From: Gilliamella sp. ESL0441
Lineage (GTDB): Bacteria > Pseudomonadota > Gammaproteobacteria > Enterobacterales > Orbaceae
Length of the DNA stretch: 64,000 nucleotides
Assembly: GCF_019469185.1 (NCBI RefSeq)
Contig: NZ_CP048264.1
Span: 1,550,001 to 1,614,000 of the forward strand
Direction: 5' to 3'
Within the stretch, counting starts at the first letter, position 1. Each line of letters starts with the position of its first letter. Shown in pieces: positions 49,214 to 62,143 of the stretch. The notes below the pieces were generated by a model. That model saw only the letters and a program-made list of their open reading frames with translations. It had not been told where the DNA came from and did no database searches. The position numbers were made by a program, and so were the translations under genes.

Positions 49214-50587
49214 ATGAGTACAGGTACTATGAAGAAAAGTCATTCCCAATGGAGCTCACGCATGGGATTCATGCTAGCAGCAGCTGGCTCTGCTGTGGGT
49301 TTAGGTAATATTTGGAAATTTCCCTATATGGCGGGTGAAATGGGTGGTTCAGCATTTGTGCTCACCTATTTACTCTTTATGTTTATCATTGGGCTACCTA
49401 TCCTTGTTTTAGAATGGTTGATCGGGCGCCGAGGGCAAAAAAATCCGATTCATACCATGCAAGATGTGGCCGTTTCTGAAGGTCGTTCAAAATTATGGGG
49501 CTGGGTAGGGATAATTGGGGTACTTGGTTCATTCTTAATTCTCTCCTTTTATAGTGTGATTGGTGGCTGGGCAACAGATTACATCGTTCTAGCAGCGCAA
49601 GGCACATTTGAAGGTGCGAATGGTGGAATAACCGAAAATCTCTTTACTAATTTTCTGGGCGATGTAAATAGTTTATTAATCTGGCATACAGTATTTATGT
49701 TTGCAACGGCCTTTATTGTCGCTCTTGGCGTTGGAGCTGGCTTGGAACGTGGCTGTAAGATTATGATGCCTGGTTTAGGTATATTACTCTTAGTGCTGGT
49801 TGGGTATGCCGCATATGCCAGCGGTTCTTCTTTCTGGAAGGCTTGTGATTTCTTATTTACACCTAACTGGTCTGCCTTAAATGGCACGGCAATATTAGCT
49901 GCTTTAGGTCACGCATTTTTCAGTCTATCTTTAGGTATGGGAATTATGATGGCATATGGCTCGTATTTAGGGAAAGATGTCAATCTACTCTCAACAGCCC
50001 GAACTGTGGTCATTTTGGATGTGATTGTGGCGGTTTTATCAGGATTAGCAATATTCCCGCTTGTTTTTGCTAATGATTTACAACCGGGTTCAGGCCCTGG
50101 TCTCATCTTTGTGACACTACCAATTGCATTCGGCAATATGGCTGGCGGTTCAATTTTAGGCATATTATTCTTTATATTCTTAACGTTTGCTGCATTAACC
50201 TCGTCAATCTCATTATTAGAACCGACTGTAGAGTTACTCGAAGAAAAAACCCATATGGGACGCAAAACGGCAACCATTGTCACCAGTATTATTATTTGGG
50301 CTTTAGGTATTGCTTGTATTCTTTCATTTAATAAATGGGCAGATGTCACATTATTTGGTAAAAATATTTTTGATTTACTTGATTACTTAACCAGTAAAAT
50401 CATGTTGCCAGTAACCGGTTTAGGTACCATTATTTTTGCTGCATGGATGATGAATCAAAAACGAATTCGTGAAGAACTTAATCTAAACGCTTTCTGGTTT
50501 AACATTTGGACAATCTTAACCCGTTTTATTATTCCAGTGGCAATTGTTGCTATTCTTGTTTTTGGATTTTTTCCAGAAGGGAAGTAG
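49214..50587 (+). CDS. Sodium-dependent transporter (NSS/SNF family)
   Basis: The 457-residue protein has the neurotransmitter:sodium symporter signature at its N-terminus (SRMGFMLAAAGSAVGLGNIWKFPYMAGEMGGSAF), where the sodium and substrate sites lie. About eleven or twelve transmembrane helices follow. Bacterial members import amino acids with sodium. The substrate is not determinable. CAAAGGA lies upstream of the ATG. Its own terminator follows, so it is monocistronic. Confidence 0.9.
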   Translation: MSTGTMKKSHSQWSSRMGFMLAAAGSAVGLGNIWKFPYMAGEMGGSAFVLTYLLFMFIIGLPILVLEWLIGRRGQKNPIHTMQDVAVSEGRSKLWGWVGIIGVLGSFLILSFYSVIGGWATDYIVLAAQGTFEGANGGITENLFTNFLGDVNSLLIWHTVFMFATAFIVALGVGAGLERGCKIMMPGLGILLLVLVGYAAYASGSSFWKACDFLFTPNWSALNGTAILAALGHAFFSLSLGMGIMMAYGSYLGKDVNLLSTARTVVILDVIVAVLSGLAIFPLVFANDLQPGSGPGLIFVTLPIAFGNMAGGSILGILFFIFLTFAALTSSISLLEPTVELLEEKTHMGRKTATIVTSIIIWALGIACILSFNKWADVTLFGKNIFDLLDYLTSKIMLPVTGLGTIIFAAWMMNQKRIREELNLNAFWFNIWTILTRFIIPVAIVAILVFGFFPEGK

Positions 50588-50884
50588 TTAATTATCATCT
50601 GCAAAGCCTTGATATTTTCAAGGCTTTCTTCCCACCAAGCTAACAAAAAAACAGCAAACAATTACCAAAATTACTTAATCTCTATTGAAAACCTCATTTT
50701 CATTCCCATATAACAATACAACAATAAATCAAACTATTATGACAGTGTTATTCATTTAACAGTTATACCCTTTTGCAATCAAATCTGCTCTTGCAGACGT
50801 TGAAAGCATGGATAGCTTTATTAATCAAGGTTATCGGTATAAATTGTTAATTGAATCAGTTAAATATATTAGAGGAACTAGTCA
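50588..50884. other. Intergenic region between the transporter and htpG
   Basis: Almost 300 bp containing the transporter terminator and the htpG promoter region. I looked for a heat-shock sigma-32 promoter. CTTGCAG and GTTGAAA stretches occur near 50790-50805 but no good CCCCAT-type -10 follows, so I do not call one. Confidence 0.4.
50603..50627 (+). terminator. Terminator after the sodium-dependent transporter
   Basis: AAAGCCTTGA (50603-50612) and TCAAGGCTTT (50618-50627) form a 10-bp stem with a 5-nt loop, 16 bp past the stop and followed by CTTCTT. Confidence 0.75.
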
Positions 50885-52759
50885 ATGAGTAAGCAAGGTA
50901 CAGAAACTCGTGGATTTCAATCCGAAGTTAAACAAATTCTTCATTTAATGATACATTCTTTATATTCCAATAAAGAAATATTTTTACGAGAGTTAATTTC
51001 GAACGCATCCGATGCGGCTGATAAATTACGTTTTAAAGCACTTGAAAATCCTAGCCTTTATGCTGGTGATGCTGAGCTTGGCGTACGTATTTCTGTGAAT
51101 AAAGAAGCAGGAACTTTAACCATTGCCGATAATGGTATCGGTATGACACGTGATGAAGTTATCGAAAATTTAGGTACGATTGCCAAGTCTGGCACCAAAG
51201 CATTTTTGGAATCAATCGGTAGCGATCAAGCTAAAGACAGCCAACTAATTGGTCAATTTGGTGTTGGTTTTTACTCTGCATTTATAGTAGCAGATAAAGT
51301 CACCGTCAAAACTCGTGCTGCAACTGCTAACGCTGATGAAGCGGTTATGTGGGAATCGGCTGGCGAAGGTGAATATACGATTTCTGATGATAATAAAGAG
51401 ACACGTGGTACTGAAATTATTTTACATCTAAAAGAAGATGAAAAAGAGTTTTTAGATGACTGGCGTTTACGCTCAATTATCAGTAAATATTCTGATCATA
51501 TTTCACTCCCTGTTGAAGTACAAACCATCGACGAAGAAAGCAAAGACGTAAAATGGGAAAAAGTAAACAAGGCTCAAGCCCTTTGGACTCGGAGTAAATC
51601 TGAAATTACCGACGAAGAGTACAAAGAGTTTTATAAACATATTTCTCATGATTTTGCCGATCCACTCAGTTGGAGCCATAACCGAGTAGAAGGTAAACAA
51701 GAATACACCAGTTTACTTTATATTCCTTCAAAAGCACCGTGGGATATGTGGAATCGTGATAACAAACACGGTCTAAAACTTTATGTACAACGTGTCTTTA
51801 TTATGGATGATGCAGAGCAATTTATGCCAAACTATTTACGCTTTGTAAAAGGTTTAATTGACTCTAATGATCTTCCATTGAATGTATCACGTGAAATATT
51901 GCAAGATAACAAAATCACCCAAAGTTTACGCAATGCATGTACAAAACGTGTATTACAAATGTTAGAAAAGCTGGCTAAAGATGATAAAGAACAATATCAA
52001 CAGTTCTGGAGCGAATTTGGCTTAGTGTTAAAAGAAGGAACGGGTGAGGACTATGCTAACCGTGAAGCTATCGCGAAATTGCTCCGTTTTGCTTCTACGC
52101 ATTCTGATAGCAATGCGCAAACCATCTCTTTAGACGATTATATTAGTCGTATGCAAGAAGGTCAGGATAAGATCTACTACATTACCGCTGATAGTTATGG
52201 TGCGGCTAAAAATAGCCCACATTTGGAATTATTCAGCAAAAAAGGCATTGAGGTCTTACTATTATCTGATCGTGTTGATGAGTGGATGATGAGTAATTTA
52301 ACTGAATTTGAAGGAAAACAGTTCCAATCAATCAGTAAATCTGACGAATCGATTGAAAAACTTGCCGATCAAGATAGCGAAGAACAAAAACAAGCAGAAA
52401 AAGAGCTTGAACCATTTATTGAACGTGTCAAAGCAGTGTTAGGTGATAAAGTAAAAGAAGTTAAATTAACGCATCGTTTAACCAATACACCTGCAATAGT
52501 GACCACTGCAGCGGATGAAATGACCACGCAAATGGCAAAACTTTTTGCGGCTGCCGGTCAAAAAGCGCCTGAAATCAAATATACGTTTGAGATCAACCCT
52601 GATCATAAGTTAGTAAAACGTATAGCTGATACACAAGACGAAACGGCATTTAGCGACTGGATTGAATTATTATTAGATCAAGCATTACTGGCAGAGAAAG
52701 GATCATTAAGTGATCCAAGTAAATTTATTCAAACCATGAATAAACTGCTTGCAGAATAA
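50885..52759 (+). CDS. htpG: Chaperone HtpG (Hsp90)
   Basis: HtpG is the bacterial Hsp90, an ATP-dependent homodimeric chaperone. The 624-residue protein (E. coli 624) has the GHKL ATPase motifs: [38 protein letters not shown] and [11 protein letters not shown]. The middle domain contains [11 protein letters not shown] and the dimerisation domain ends KLLAE. GAGGAA precedes the ATG. It is a single-gene unit with a strong terminator. Confidence 0.97.
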   Translation: MSKQGTETRGFQSEVKQILHLMIHSLYSNKEIFLRELISNASDAADKLRFKALENPSLYAGDAELGVRISVNKEAGTLTIADNGIGMTRDEVIENLGTIAKSGTKAFLESIGSDQAKDSQLIGQFGVGFYSAFIVADKVTVKTRAATANADEAVMWESAGEGEYTISDDNKETRGTEIILHLKEDEKEFLDDWRLRSIISKYSDHISLPVEVQTIDEESKDVKWEKVNKAQALWTRSKSEITDEEYKEFYKHISHDFADPLSWSHNRVEGKQEYTSLLYIPSKAPWDMWNRDNKHGLKLYVQRVFIMDDAEQFMPNYLRFVKGLIDSNDLPLNVSREILQDNKITQSLRNACTKRVLQMLEKLAKDDKEQYQQFWSEFGLVLKEGTGEDYANREAIAKLLRFASTHSDSNAQTISLDDYISRMQEGQDKIYYITADSYGAAKNSPHLELFSKKGIEVLLLSDRVDEWMMSNLTEFEGKQFQSISKSDESIEKLADQDSEEQKQAEKELEPFIERVKAVLGDKVKEVKLTHRLTNTPAIVTTAADEMTTQMAKLFAAAGQKAPEIKYTFEINPDHKLVKRIADTQDETAFSDWIELLLDQALLAEKGSLSDPSKFIQTMNKLLAE

Positions 52760-52771
52760 TCAATAAATAAT

Positions 52772-52806
52772 AAAACCCGATATTAGATAGTAATATCGGG
52801 TTTTTT
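52772..52806 (+). terminator. Rho-independent terminator after htpG
   Basis: A perfect 14-bp stem (52772-52785 with 52791-52804) around a 5-nt loop runs into a T-tract, 12 bp past the htpG stop. Confidence 0.92.
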
Positions 52807-52845
52807 GTTAACTTTTATTTAAGTTAGGTAATCGAAATTTACTAA

Positions 52846-52867
52846 AAATATGATGCCTATCACATTT
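52846..52867 (+). promoter_or_regulatory. CRP-like site upstream of the antiterminator gene
   Basis: TATGA-N6-TCACA at 52849-52864, in A/T-rich flanks, matches the 22-bp CRP consensus at 17 positions. It lies about 85 bp upstream of the BglG-type gene. This fits catabolite control of beta-glucoside operon 2, by sequence only. Confidence 0.5.
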
Positions 52868-52935
52868 TCTTATATTTCTTCTTTTCATTTTCTGCTGTCT
52901 ATTCATAATACCTAAAGTTTTCAATCAGACGGTGA

Positions 52936-53778
<843 letters not shown>

Positions 53779-53794
53779 TGTGATGCAGTTCACA
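53779..53794 (+). promoter_or_regulatory. CRP site between the antiterminator and PTS genes
   Basis: TGTGATGCAGTTCACA has both CRP half-sites perfect (TGTGA-N6-TCACA) and begins directly after the antiterminator stop codon. It implies a separate catabolite-controlled promoter for the PTS and enzyme genes, just upstream of the RNA antiterminator element. Confidence 0.65.
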
Positions 53795-53865
53795 ATTTGA
53801 ACATCTCAAAATGAGAAATCATATTCACTTTTTTTTATTTATGCTAGCCTAAGCGAATAAATTTT

Positions 53866-53907
53866 GGATTGTTATTGCATAGCATTTTATGTTGTGTAAG
53901 CAAAACC
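53866..53907 (+). promoter_or_regulatory. Ribonucleic antiterminator (RAT) element 1, elongated
   Basis: The element begins GGATTGTTATTGC and ends AAGCAAAACC, the conserved ends of BglG/LicT-type RAT sequences. Between them the hairpin arm is longer than the usual about 29 nt: GCATAGCA can pair with TGTTGTGT, partly through G-U pairs. Its 3' end overlaps the left arm of the following terminator, so the two structures exclude each other. Confidence 0.75.
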
Positions 53908-53943
53908 TAATCACCTCAACTTGAGGTGGTTAGGTTTTTTTTT
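53902..53943 (+). terminator. RAT-controlled terminator before the PTS gene
   Basis: A long stem (AAAACCTAATCACCTCA with TGAGGTGGTTAGGTTTT, one G-U pair) is followed by a run of T's, ending about 20 bp before the PTS start. It overlaps RAT element 1, as in bgl-type antitermination. Confidence 0.88.
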
Positions 53944-53961
53944 GCATTTAAAAAAGGATAA

Positions 53962-57252
<3,291 letters not shown>

Positions 57253-57274
57253 CTTTTGTGTCAAACCTAAAATT

Positions 57275-57304
57275 GGAAAGTAACTGCGTATAGCAGGCAA
57301 AACC
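57275..57304 (+). promoter_or_regulatory. Ribonucleic antiterminator (RAT) element 2
   Basis: The 30-nt element begins GGAAAGTAACTGC and ends GCAGGCAAAACC, agreeing well with the classical BglG/LicT RAT. It lies 22 bp after the GH1 stop and overlaps the left arm of the next terminator. It should be read by the antiterminator encoded at 52939-53778. Confidence 0.8.
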
Positions 57305-57342
57305 TAAATAGCTCATCAAGCATAACTGACTATTTAGGTTTT
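57299..57342 (+). terminator. RAT-controlled terminator before the porin gene
   Basis: A perfect 13-bp stem (AAAACCTAAATAG at 57299-57311 with CTATTTAGGTTTT at 57330-57342) encloses an 18-nt loop. It lies 24 bp before the porin start. The overlap with RAT element 2 makes it conditional. Confidence 0.8.
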
Positions 57343-57366
57343 AATAAATAAAAAAAGGATATAAAA

Positions 57367-58707
57367 ATGAAAATAAGATATTTAACCTTCGCATTATTCA
57401 ACATCATGTCTTATTCCGTTCTTGCAAACCAAATATCCGATAATCATCTACAACAAAGCCTTTTTGATAATACTTTTATTAAAGATAGTAAACTTGATTT
57501 CTCTACTCGCAATCATTGGAAATATCTGAAAGAAAATGCCGCTCAACCAAAAGAAGTGCATAGTGCTTGGGGGCAAGTTTTCACGTTAAATTATAAATCA
57601 GGCTATCTGTTTGATACACTTGGATTTGACGTCACTTATGATAATGCGATAAAGCTTGGTGCAAGTGATTATTTTGCAACCCGTAATCTACTGTACAACC
57701 ATGGTAAAGGTTATAGTAAACACAATGCGCATGGCTTTAATAAATTTACTCAGCGTTATATAAAAATAAAACTGGGTGATGAAAGGATAAATTTTAACGG
57801 TAAAGTGGGATGGCATAGTGTAAAAGATTTAGGCATCATTAGCTCTTCACAACATTTAACACGAAACAGCTATCTCGGATTTAGTGGCATATTAAAATAT
57901 GATGACTTTGCTTTTTCATTTGGTCGTTTAGACAGTGCCCTACCCCGTGAATCCGCCCAAAAAGTTCACTTTTTAACGAACGATCGCAAAAAAGTCATTG
58001 ATCACATTTCTACAGTTGAAATTGCCTATAAAGATACTGATACTAAAATCGATTATTCTTACGGTGTTGCCAAAGATTATTTAAAAAGACATGCGATAGA
58101 ACTGGCATACAAACCGATTAACAAATTAACAATCGGTTCACAATTTTATGGCAGCTACGCAATGAAAAATTATGATGCCATGAAACAAAATAAAAAAGAG
58201 TTTGATTCACATGCATGGCATTATGCAGCAGACATTGAATGGAAAGAAAAAGATTGGAGCATTAAAGCTGGTCTAGCTTATACTGATGCAAACAAACACA
58301 ATGCCATAGGGTATTATGGACGCCATATCGGTAAGAATAACCGTGGTCGTTTTAATGGACTTGCCGCCGCAGCAGCAGATTACATGCGCGATGGGGAACT
58401 TGTGTTCACAACCGTATTAAATTATGATTTTATTAAAGATAACACAACTGGTTTATATATGAACTATGCTGAATTTAATTATAAGCATGAAAGACTAAAA
58501 AATGGTGAAATCAATATTTTCAATATTTGGAAACCTAGCACTGGTATGTTTAAAAACCTCTCTATCTTATCAAAAGTAGGTTATGGATGGTCTTACAAAA
58601 CAATGAGTGCTTCTGATGCCACACCAAATCTAAAACACGGAAGAGCACAACGTTCCCCAACGTTATCAGCTGAAACCGTCATCGATTATCGATTTAATTT
58701 ATTTTAA
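57367..58707 (+). CDS. OprD/ChiP-family outer-membrane porin
   Basis: The 446-residue protein has a signal peptide (MKIRYLTFALFNIMSYSVLA) followed by a beta-barrel of alternating polar and hydrophobic strands. The opening FIKDSKLDFSTRNHWKYLKE and YLFDTLGFDVTYDNAIKLG are typical of the OprD/chitoporin family. It ends in YRFNLF with a terminal phenylalanine. Its place behind a RAT-terminator in the beta-glucoside operon suggests it admits oligosaccharides or glucosides too large for general porins. AAAAAGGAT precedes the ATG. Confidence 0.87.
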   Translation: MKIRYLTFALFNIMSYSVLANQISDNHLQQSLFDNTFIKDSKLDFSTRNHWKYLKENAAQPKEVHSAWGQVFTLNYKSGYLFDTLGFDVTYDNAIKLGASDYFATRNLLYNHGKGYSKHNAHGFNKFTQRYIKIKLGDERINFNGKVGWHSVKDLGIISSSQHLTRNSYLGFSGILKYDDFAFSFGRLDSALPRESAQKVHFLTNDRKKVIDHISTVEIAYKDTDTKIDYSYGVAKDYLKRHAIELAYKPINKLTIGSQFYGSYAMKNYDAMKQNKKEFDSHAWHYAADIEWKEKDWSIKAGLAYTDANKHNAIGYYGRHIGKNNRGRFNGLAAAAADYMRDGELVFTTVLNYDFIKDNTTGLYMNYAEFNYKHERLKNGEINIFNIWKPSTGMFKNLSILSKVGYGWSYKTMSASDATPNLKHGRAQRSPTLSAETVIDYRFNLF

Positions 58708-58733
58708 ATATTTTGTTTAATAAAGGATGAAAC

Positions 58734-59498
58734 ATGAAAAAAACAATTCAATTTATTAGCCTATTTTTTGTTATGGTTGTAACTATTTCACAAGCTTTTG
58801 CCAGTGAAGTCACAATCTATTTAACCCGTCATGGTAAGACCATGTTTAACAATGTCCATCGTGCCCAAGGATGGTCAGACACCCCATTGATTGAATCGGG
58901 TATAAAGGTTGCTGAACAATTAGGACGAGGCTTAAAAGATGTCGAATTTATAACGGCTTATTCCAGCGATTTAGGTCGTGCCCGACAAACAGCACGTATC
59001 ATCTTAGAAAGTAAAGGCGATACCATTGCTATTAATGAAATGGAAGCCCTGAGAGAAGCCTGCTTTGGCGATTTTGAAGGCGATCTAGATCCCAATATGT
59101 GGAATCCTGCTGCACAACATTTAGGTTATTCATCTGACAAAGAATTAATGGCTGATCTTGCTAAAGGGAATATCACTTTGAAAAAAATGTTAGATGCAGT
59201 TAAAGCTGTTGAAAAATCGGGACACGCGGAAAATTATCAGCAAGTTAAAAAGCGAATGGAAATCGCATTAAAAACCATCGCTGAATCAGCAAAAGCACAA
59301 GGTGGTGGTAACGTATTAGTCGTTTCACATGGTATTGCGATTATGTCTATGGTAGAAGAGCTGCTAGACACCCCTATTACTACCCCATTAGGCAATGCCA
59401 GTGTAACGAAAATTCGCTATACCGAAGAAGGTAAATTTGTTGTCGAAAGTTTTGGTGATATGAGTTATGTCGAAAAAGGAAAACAAATTACAAAGTAA
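58734..59498 (+). CDS. Exported histidine phosphatase family protein
   Basis: The 254-residue protein has a signal peptide (MKKTIQFISLFFVMVVTISQAFA). A phosphoglycerate-mutase-type phosphatase domain follows, with catalytic R32-H33-G34 in YLTRHGKTMFN, the second arginine in SSDLGRARQTA and the second histidine in VVSHGIAIMS. It is predicted periplasmic. It begins 26 bp after the porin with AAAGGATGA before its ATG, so it is in the same transcript. The phosphorylated substrate is unknown. Confidence 0.88.
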   Translation: MKKTIQFISLFFVMVVTISQAFASEVTIYLTRHGKTMFNNVHRAQGWSDTPLIESGIKVAEQLGRGLKDVEFITAYSSDLGRARQTARIILESKGDTIAINEMEALREACFGDFEGDLDPNMWNPAAQHLGYSSDKELMADLAKGNITLKKMLDAVKAVEKSGHAENYQQVKKRMEIALKTIAESAKAQGGGNVLVVSHGIAIMSMVEELLDTPITTPLGNASVTKIRYTEEGKFVVESFGDMSYVEKGKQITK

Positions 59499-59508
59499 CA
59501 TTTCAAAC

Positions 59509-59538
59509 TTATTTGGCTTGCTTAGGTAAGCCAAATAA
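59509..59538 (+). terminator. Hairpin after the exported phosphatase gene
   Basis: TTATTTGGCTT (59509-59519) and AAGCCAAATAA (59528-59538) form an 11-bp stem with an 8-nt loop, 10 bp past the stop. No T-run follows. It is the likely end of beta-glucoside operon 2. Confidence 0.55.
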
Positions 59539-59638
59539 CTGAATAAAATTGGGTGGATAACGGAAAAATGGTAGAAATTAACCTAAAAAACAAGCATAAT
59601 TTTATACCATTTTTGAGTGCAAATTTTTTAAGGTTTAT

Positions 59639-60178
59639 ATGTTTTATTCATCTGATTACTCATCACCATTAGGATTAATTACACTGGCAAGTCGAAACGA
59701 TCAACTTGTTGCTGTATGGATTGAAGGACAAAAATATTTTGGTGATACCGTAAACGAACCGCTTGAAAACAAACCAAACTTACCCATTTTTAACCGCACA
59801 AAAAAATGGTTTGATCACTATTTTTCAGGAAAAAATCCAGCAATCAATCAACTTGATTTAGCCCCTATAGGTACACCTTTTCGTCATCAAGTTTGGGATA
59901 TTCTTTGTAAAATTCCTTATGGTGAAATCATCACTTATGGCGATATAGCTAAACAAATTGCGAAAACTAATCAGCTTACCAGCATGTCTAGCCAAGCTGT
60001 CGGCGGTGCAGTTGGTCGTAATCCACTATCCATTATTATTCCTTGTCATCGAGTCATTGGCAGTAACGGCAGTTTAACCGGTTATGCAGGTGGCATTGAT
60101 AAAAAAATAAAGCTTCTGCAATTAGAAGGAATCGATACCCAAAGGTTCACTATTCCCACTAAAGGTACTGCACTTTAA
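59639..60178 (+). CDS. ogt: Methylated-DNA--protein-cysteine methyltransferase
   Basis: Ogt removes alkyl groups from O6-alkylguanine by transferring them to its own cysteine. The 179-residue protein has the helix-turn-helix region ITYGDIAKQIA, and the active-site C136 in SIIIPCHRVIGSNGSLTGYAGG. Length fits Ogt (171 in E. coli) and not the two-domain Ada. It appears to be monocistronic. Confidence 0.9.
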   Translation: MFYSSDYSSPLGLITLASRNDQLVAVWIEGQKYFGDTVNEPLENKPNLPIFNRTKKWFDHYFSGKNPAINQLDLAPIGTPFRHQVWDILCKIPYGEIITYGDIAKQIAKTNQLTSMSSQAVGGAVGRNPLSIIIPCHRVIGSNGSLTGYAGGIDKKIKLLQLEGIDTQRFTIPTKGTAL

Positions 60179-60440
60179 ATATCCCACTGCTTTTGCTGTA
60201 AAGAATATAAAAAATTCAATACCTAAAGTGAATAGAAAACGCCTTAAATAACCTTGAATTCTAAATAAACCAAATTTTTATAATGATTTACTCGATAGCC
60301 ATTACATTTAGTAAATCATTTACCTATTTGAGCCTATAAACAATGAACATGGATTATTTAAAGTAATTATCTTCTTAAATAAAATTGATTTAAATCATCT
60401 TGGTTTAGTTTTTCAAACAGAATGATTTTTATTATAGAAT

Positions 60441-61022
60441 TCAATCGGTAAATGAGGGTAAAGGATTAAGCACTGCATACATTTTACTCTTTAAATATCC
60501 ATTATTATTCAAACAAACTCTCATTTTATTTTGAACATCGATACGATTGTTTTCCAAATAATCCAATAAACCATCAGCATATCTTTTTGACTCAGAAAGA
60601 ACATCAAAATGCATTTTTAAGCAACTACTTGCTCCAATATGCTTAAGATTCAAAATATATAAGAAAGCAATATCGCCCTTAGTTAACTCGTTATTTTTCA
60701 ACTTGGTCGGTAAATAAACCCACTCTTTATTTTGAATACTATTAAGGACAACTTCTAACTTGTCATCATCATATTTATTGTTAACGAAATATTCGTCAAT
60801 AACAAAATCATCAATGTTACTATCCCATGTTAACTGAGTATTGTTTCCATAATAAATTGTTTCAATATTCTGTAACTTTTGAGGCGTTGAGTTTTTGGGT
60901 TCAACCCTTCCAAACTCAAAAGTAATTGTATCATCATCCTCAATAGCTAAGAATTTTTGTGCTTGAATTGCAAATGACAAGTTTGTAAATAATAATAAAA
61001 AAATGACTAATATTTTTTTCAT
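60441..61022 (-). CDS. Exported hypothetical protein
   Basis: The 193-residue product has a signal peptide (MKKILVIFLLLFTNLSFAIQAQ). The mature protein is acidic, with two cysteines (in SSCLKMHF and MRVCLNNNG) that may form a disulfide. I do not recognise a family. AAGGA lies nine bases before the ATG, which supports translation. It stands alone between long AT-rich gaps, which suggests an accessory gene. Confidence 0.55.
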   Translation of the reverse strand: MKKILVIFLLLFTNLSFAIQAQKFLAIEDDDTITFEFGRVEPKNSTPQKLQNIETIYYGNNTQLTWDSNIDDFVIDEYFVNNKYDDDKLEVVLNSIQNKEWVYLPTKLKNNELTKGDIAFLYILNLKHIGASSCLKMHFDVLSESKRYADGLLDYLENNRIDVQNKMRVCLNNNGYLKSKMYAVLNPLPSFTD

Positions 61023-61740
61023 TGATAAATTTCCTTTTCCAAACGGTAGTAATTATTTTTATAGTAATTAAAATGTTGTTTTCACGATTGCTATCTTTCT
61101 GATATTTAACTATCTCAAAACGATACAAATCAAAATAATTAATAACGAAGAATTTATTAGGATTTGGAAATTCATTAAATCAATATTCAATGAATAAATT
61201 TGAATATTATCTTCTTTATGTAAAAATGAATGACAACTATGCGTAGTTATAAACTTCTTATTTCCTAATTCCATGATAAATTTTCTTTTTTATAATTAAT
61301 TTCAATTAACTTTGTTAAATTAACGTTTTTATTGTTATTTTTTAAATTATACCGACAAGTGACCAATATTATTTTATCTCTCTGATAATATTGGTGACAG
61401 TCCCATTATTAAACTAGTTAAATACGATATCTTAAAAAGATACTTTTCAATTTAAATGGCTAACCTCACTAAATTAAATAAAGTATAGAATGATTTTATA
61501 AATCTTTTTGTACTAGATATATAAGATTACTCACACAAACAATTTTATATTATACATATTATCGGTATGAATAATAAACATTTTTATCACCATTATTTTT
61601 TCATAAAAATAATCAGCTATAAGTCCGTCAGTTTCGAATATTGTATCCAACTGATTTTTACATTATTCGTTTTTATAATTAGATTTTCAATCACTAGGAA
61701 TTTTTTAAGTTAAATGCCCCAGTAAAATAATTAAAAAAAA
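61023..61740. other. Longest gene-free stretch in the window
   Basis: About 720 bp of very AT-rich DNA with no credible open frame. One inverted repeat stands out: CCAATATTAT at 61363-61372 with ATAATATTGG at 61385-61394, a 10-bp stem with no T-run. It lies between the starts of one gene and the end of ygbA, both on the minus strand. I see nothing else assignable. Confidence 0.45.
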
Positions 61741-62070
61741 TTATCTTTTTTTCAAATTTTTATAAAGATGTCTAAATGCCATAATAGGATGATGAATTAT
61801 CATTCTTGGTCCAGAAAATCGCATAACTTGTTGTATTTTTTGTTTATAATCTTTGCGATAACAATGTTTTGGGCAACGTTCACAGGTTGACTTCTCTTCG
61901 CCAAATCGACATAACGTTAAGCGTTGCATTGCATATTTCAATAAATCTTCACATTCATCACATAAATGGCTATGTGGTGTATGGTGTTGCTTATTACAAT
62001 ATAGATATATCATTGTGCTGACGGTAACTTTTTCTTGCTGAATGTTGGGGCCCGTATTTTTTACTACCAT
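61741..62070 (-). CDS. ygbA: Nitrous oxide-stimulated promoter family protein (YgbA-like)
   Basis: This 109-residue protein matches the small cysteine-rich YgbA family. It has TMIYLYCNKQHH, HLCDECEDLLKYAMQRLTLCRFGEEKSTCERCPKHCYRK and GPRMIIHHPIMAFRHL. The cysteine pairs suggest metal or cluster binding. In enterobacteria ygbA is induced by nitric oxide through NsrR, but I find no clear NsrR site here. It is divergent from the shikimate dehydrogenase-like gene. Confidence 0.85.
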   Translation of the reverse strand: MVVKNTGPNIQQEKVTVSTMIYLYCNKQHHTPHSHLCDECEDLLKYAMQRLTLCRFGEEKSTCERCPKHCYRKDYKQKIQQVMRFSGPRMIIHHPIMAFRHLYKNLKKR

Positions 62071-62143
62071 AATTTAATACTTATATAACGAGAAAATGTT
62101 AAAATTAAAAAATAGTTGATTATAATCCCAAGGAACAATAAAA

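Noticed and set aside
49909..50349. Long open frame on the minus strand inside the sodium-dependent transporter gene (146 codons)
   Set aside because: It is a shadow of a well-supported membrane protein gene. Its composition (repeated NxxxP and serine-rich) is typical of antisense translation.
50761..50860. Possible heat-shock sigma-32 promoter upstream of htpG
   Set aside because: Only CTTGCAG/GTTGAAA-like -35 stretches are present; no CCCCAT-type -10 is found at the right spacing.
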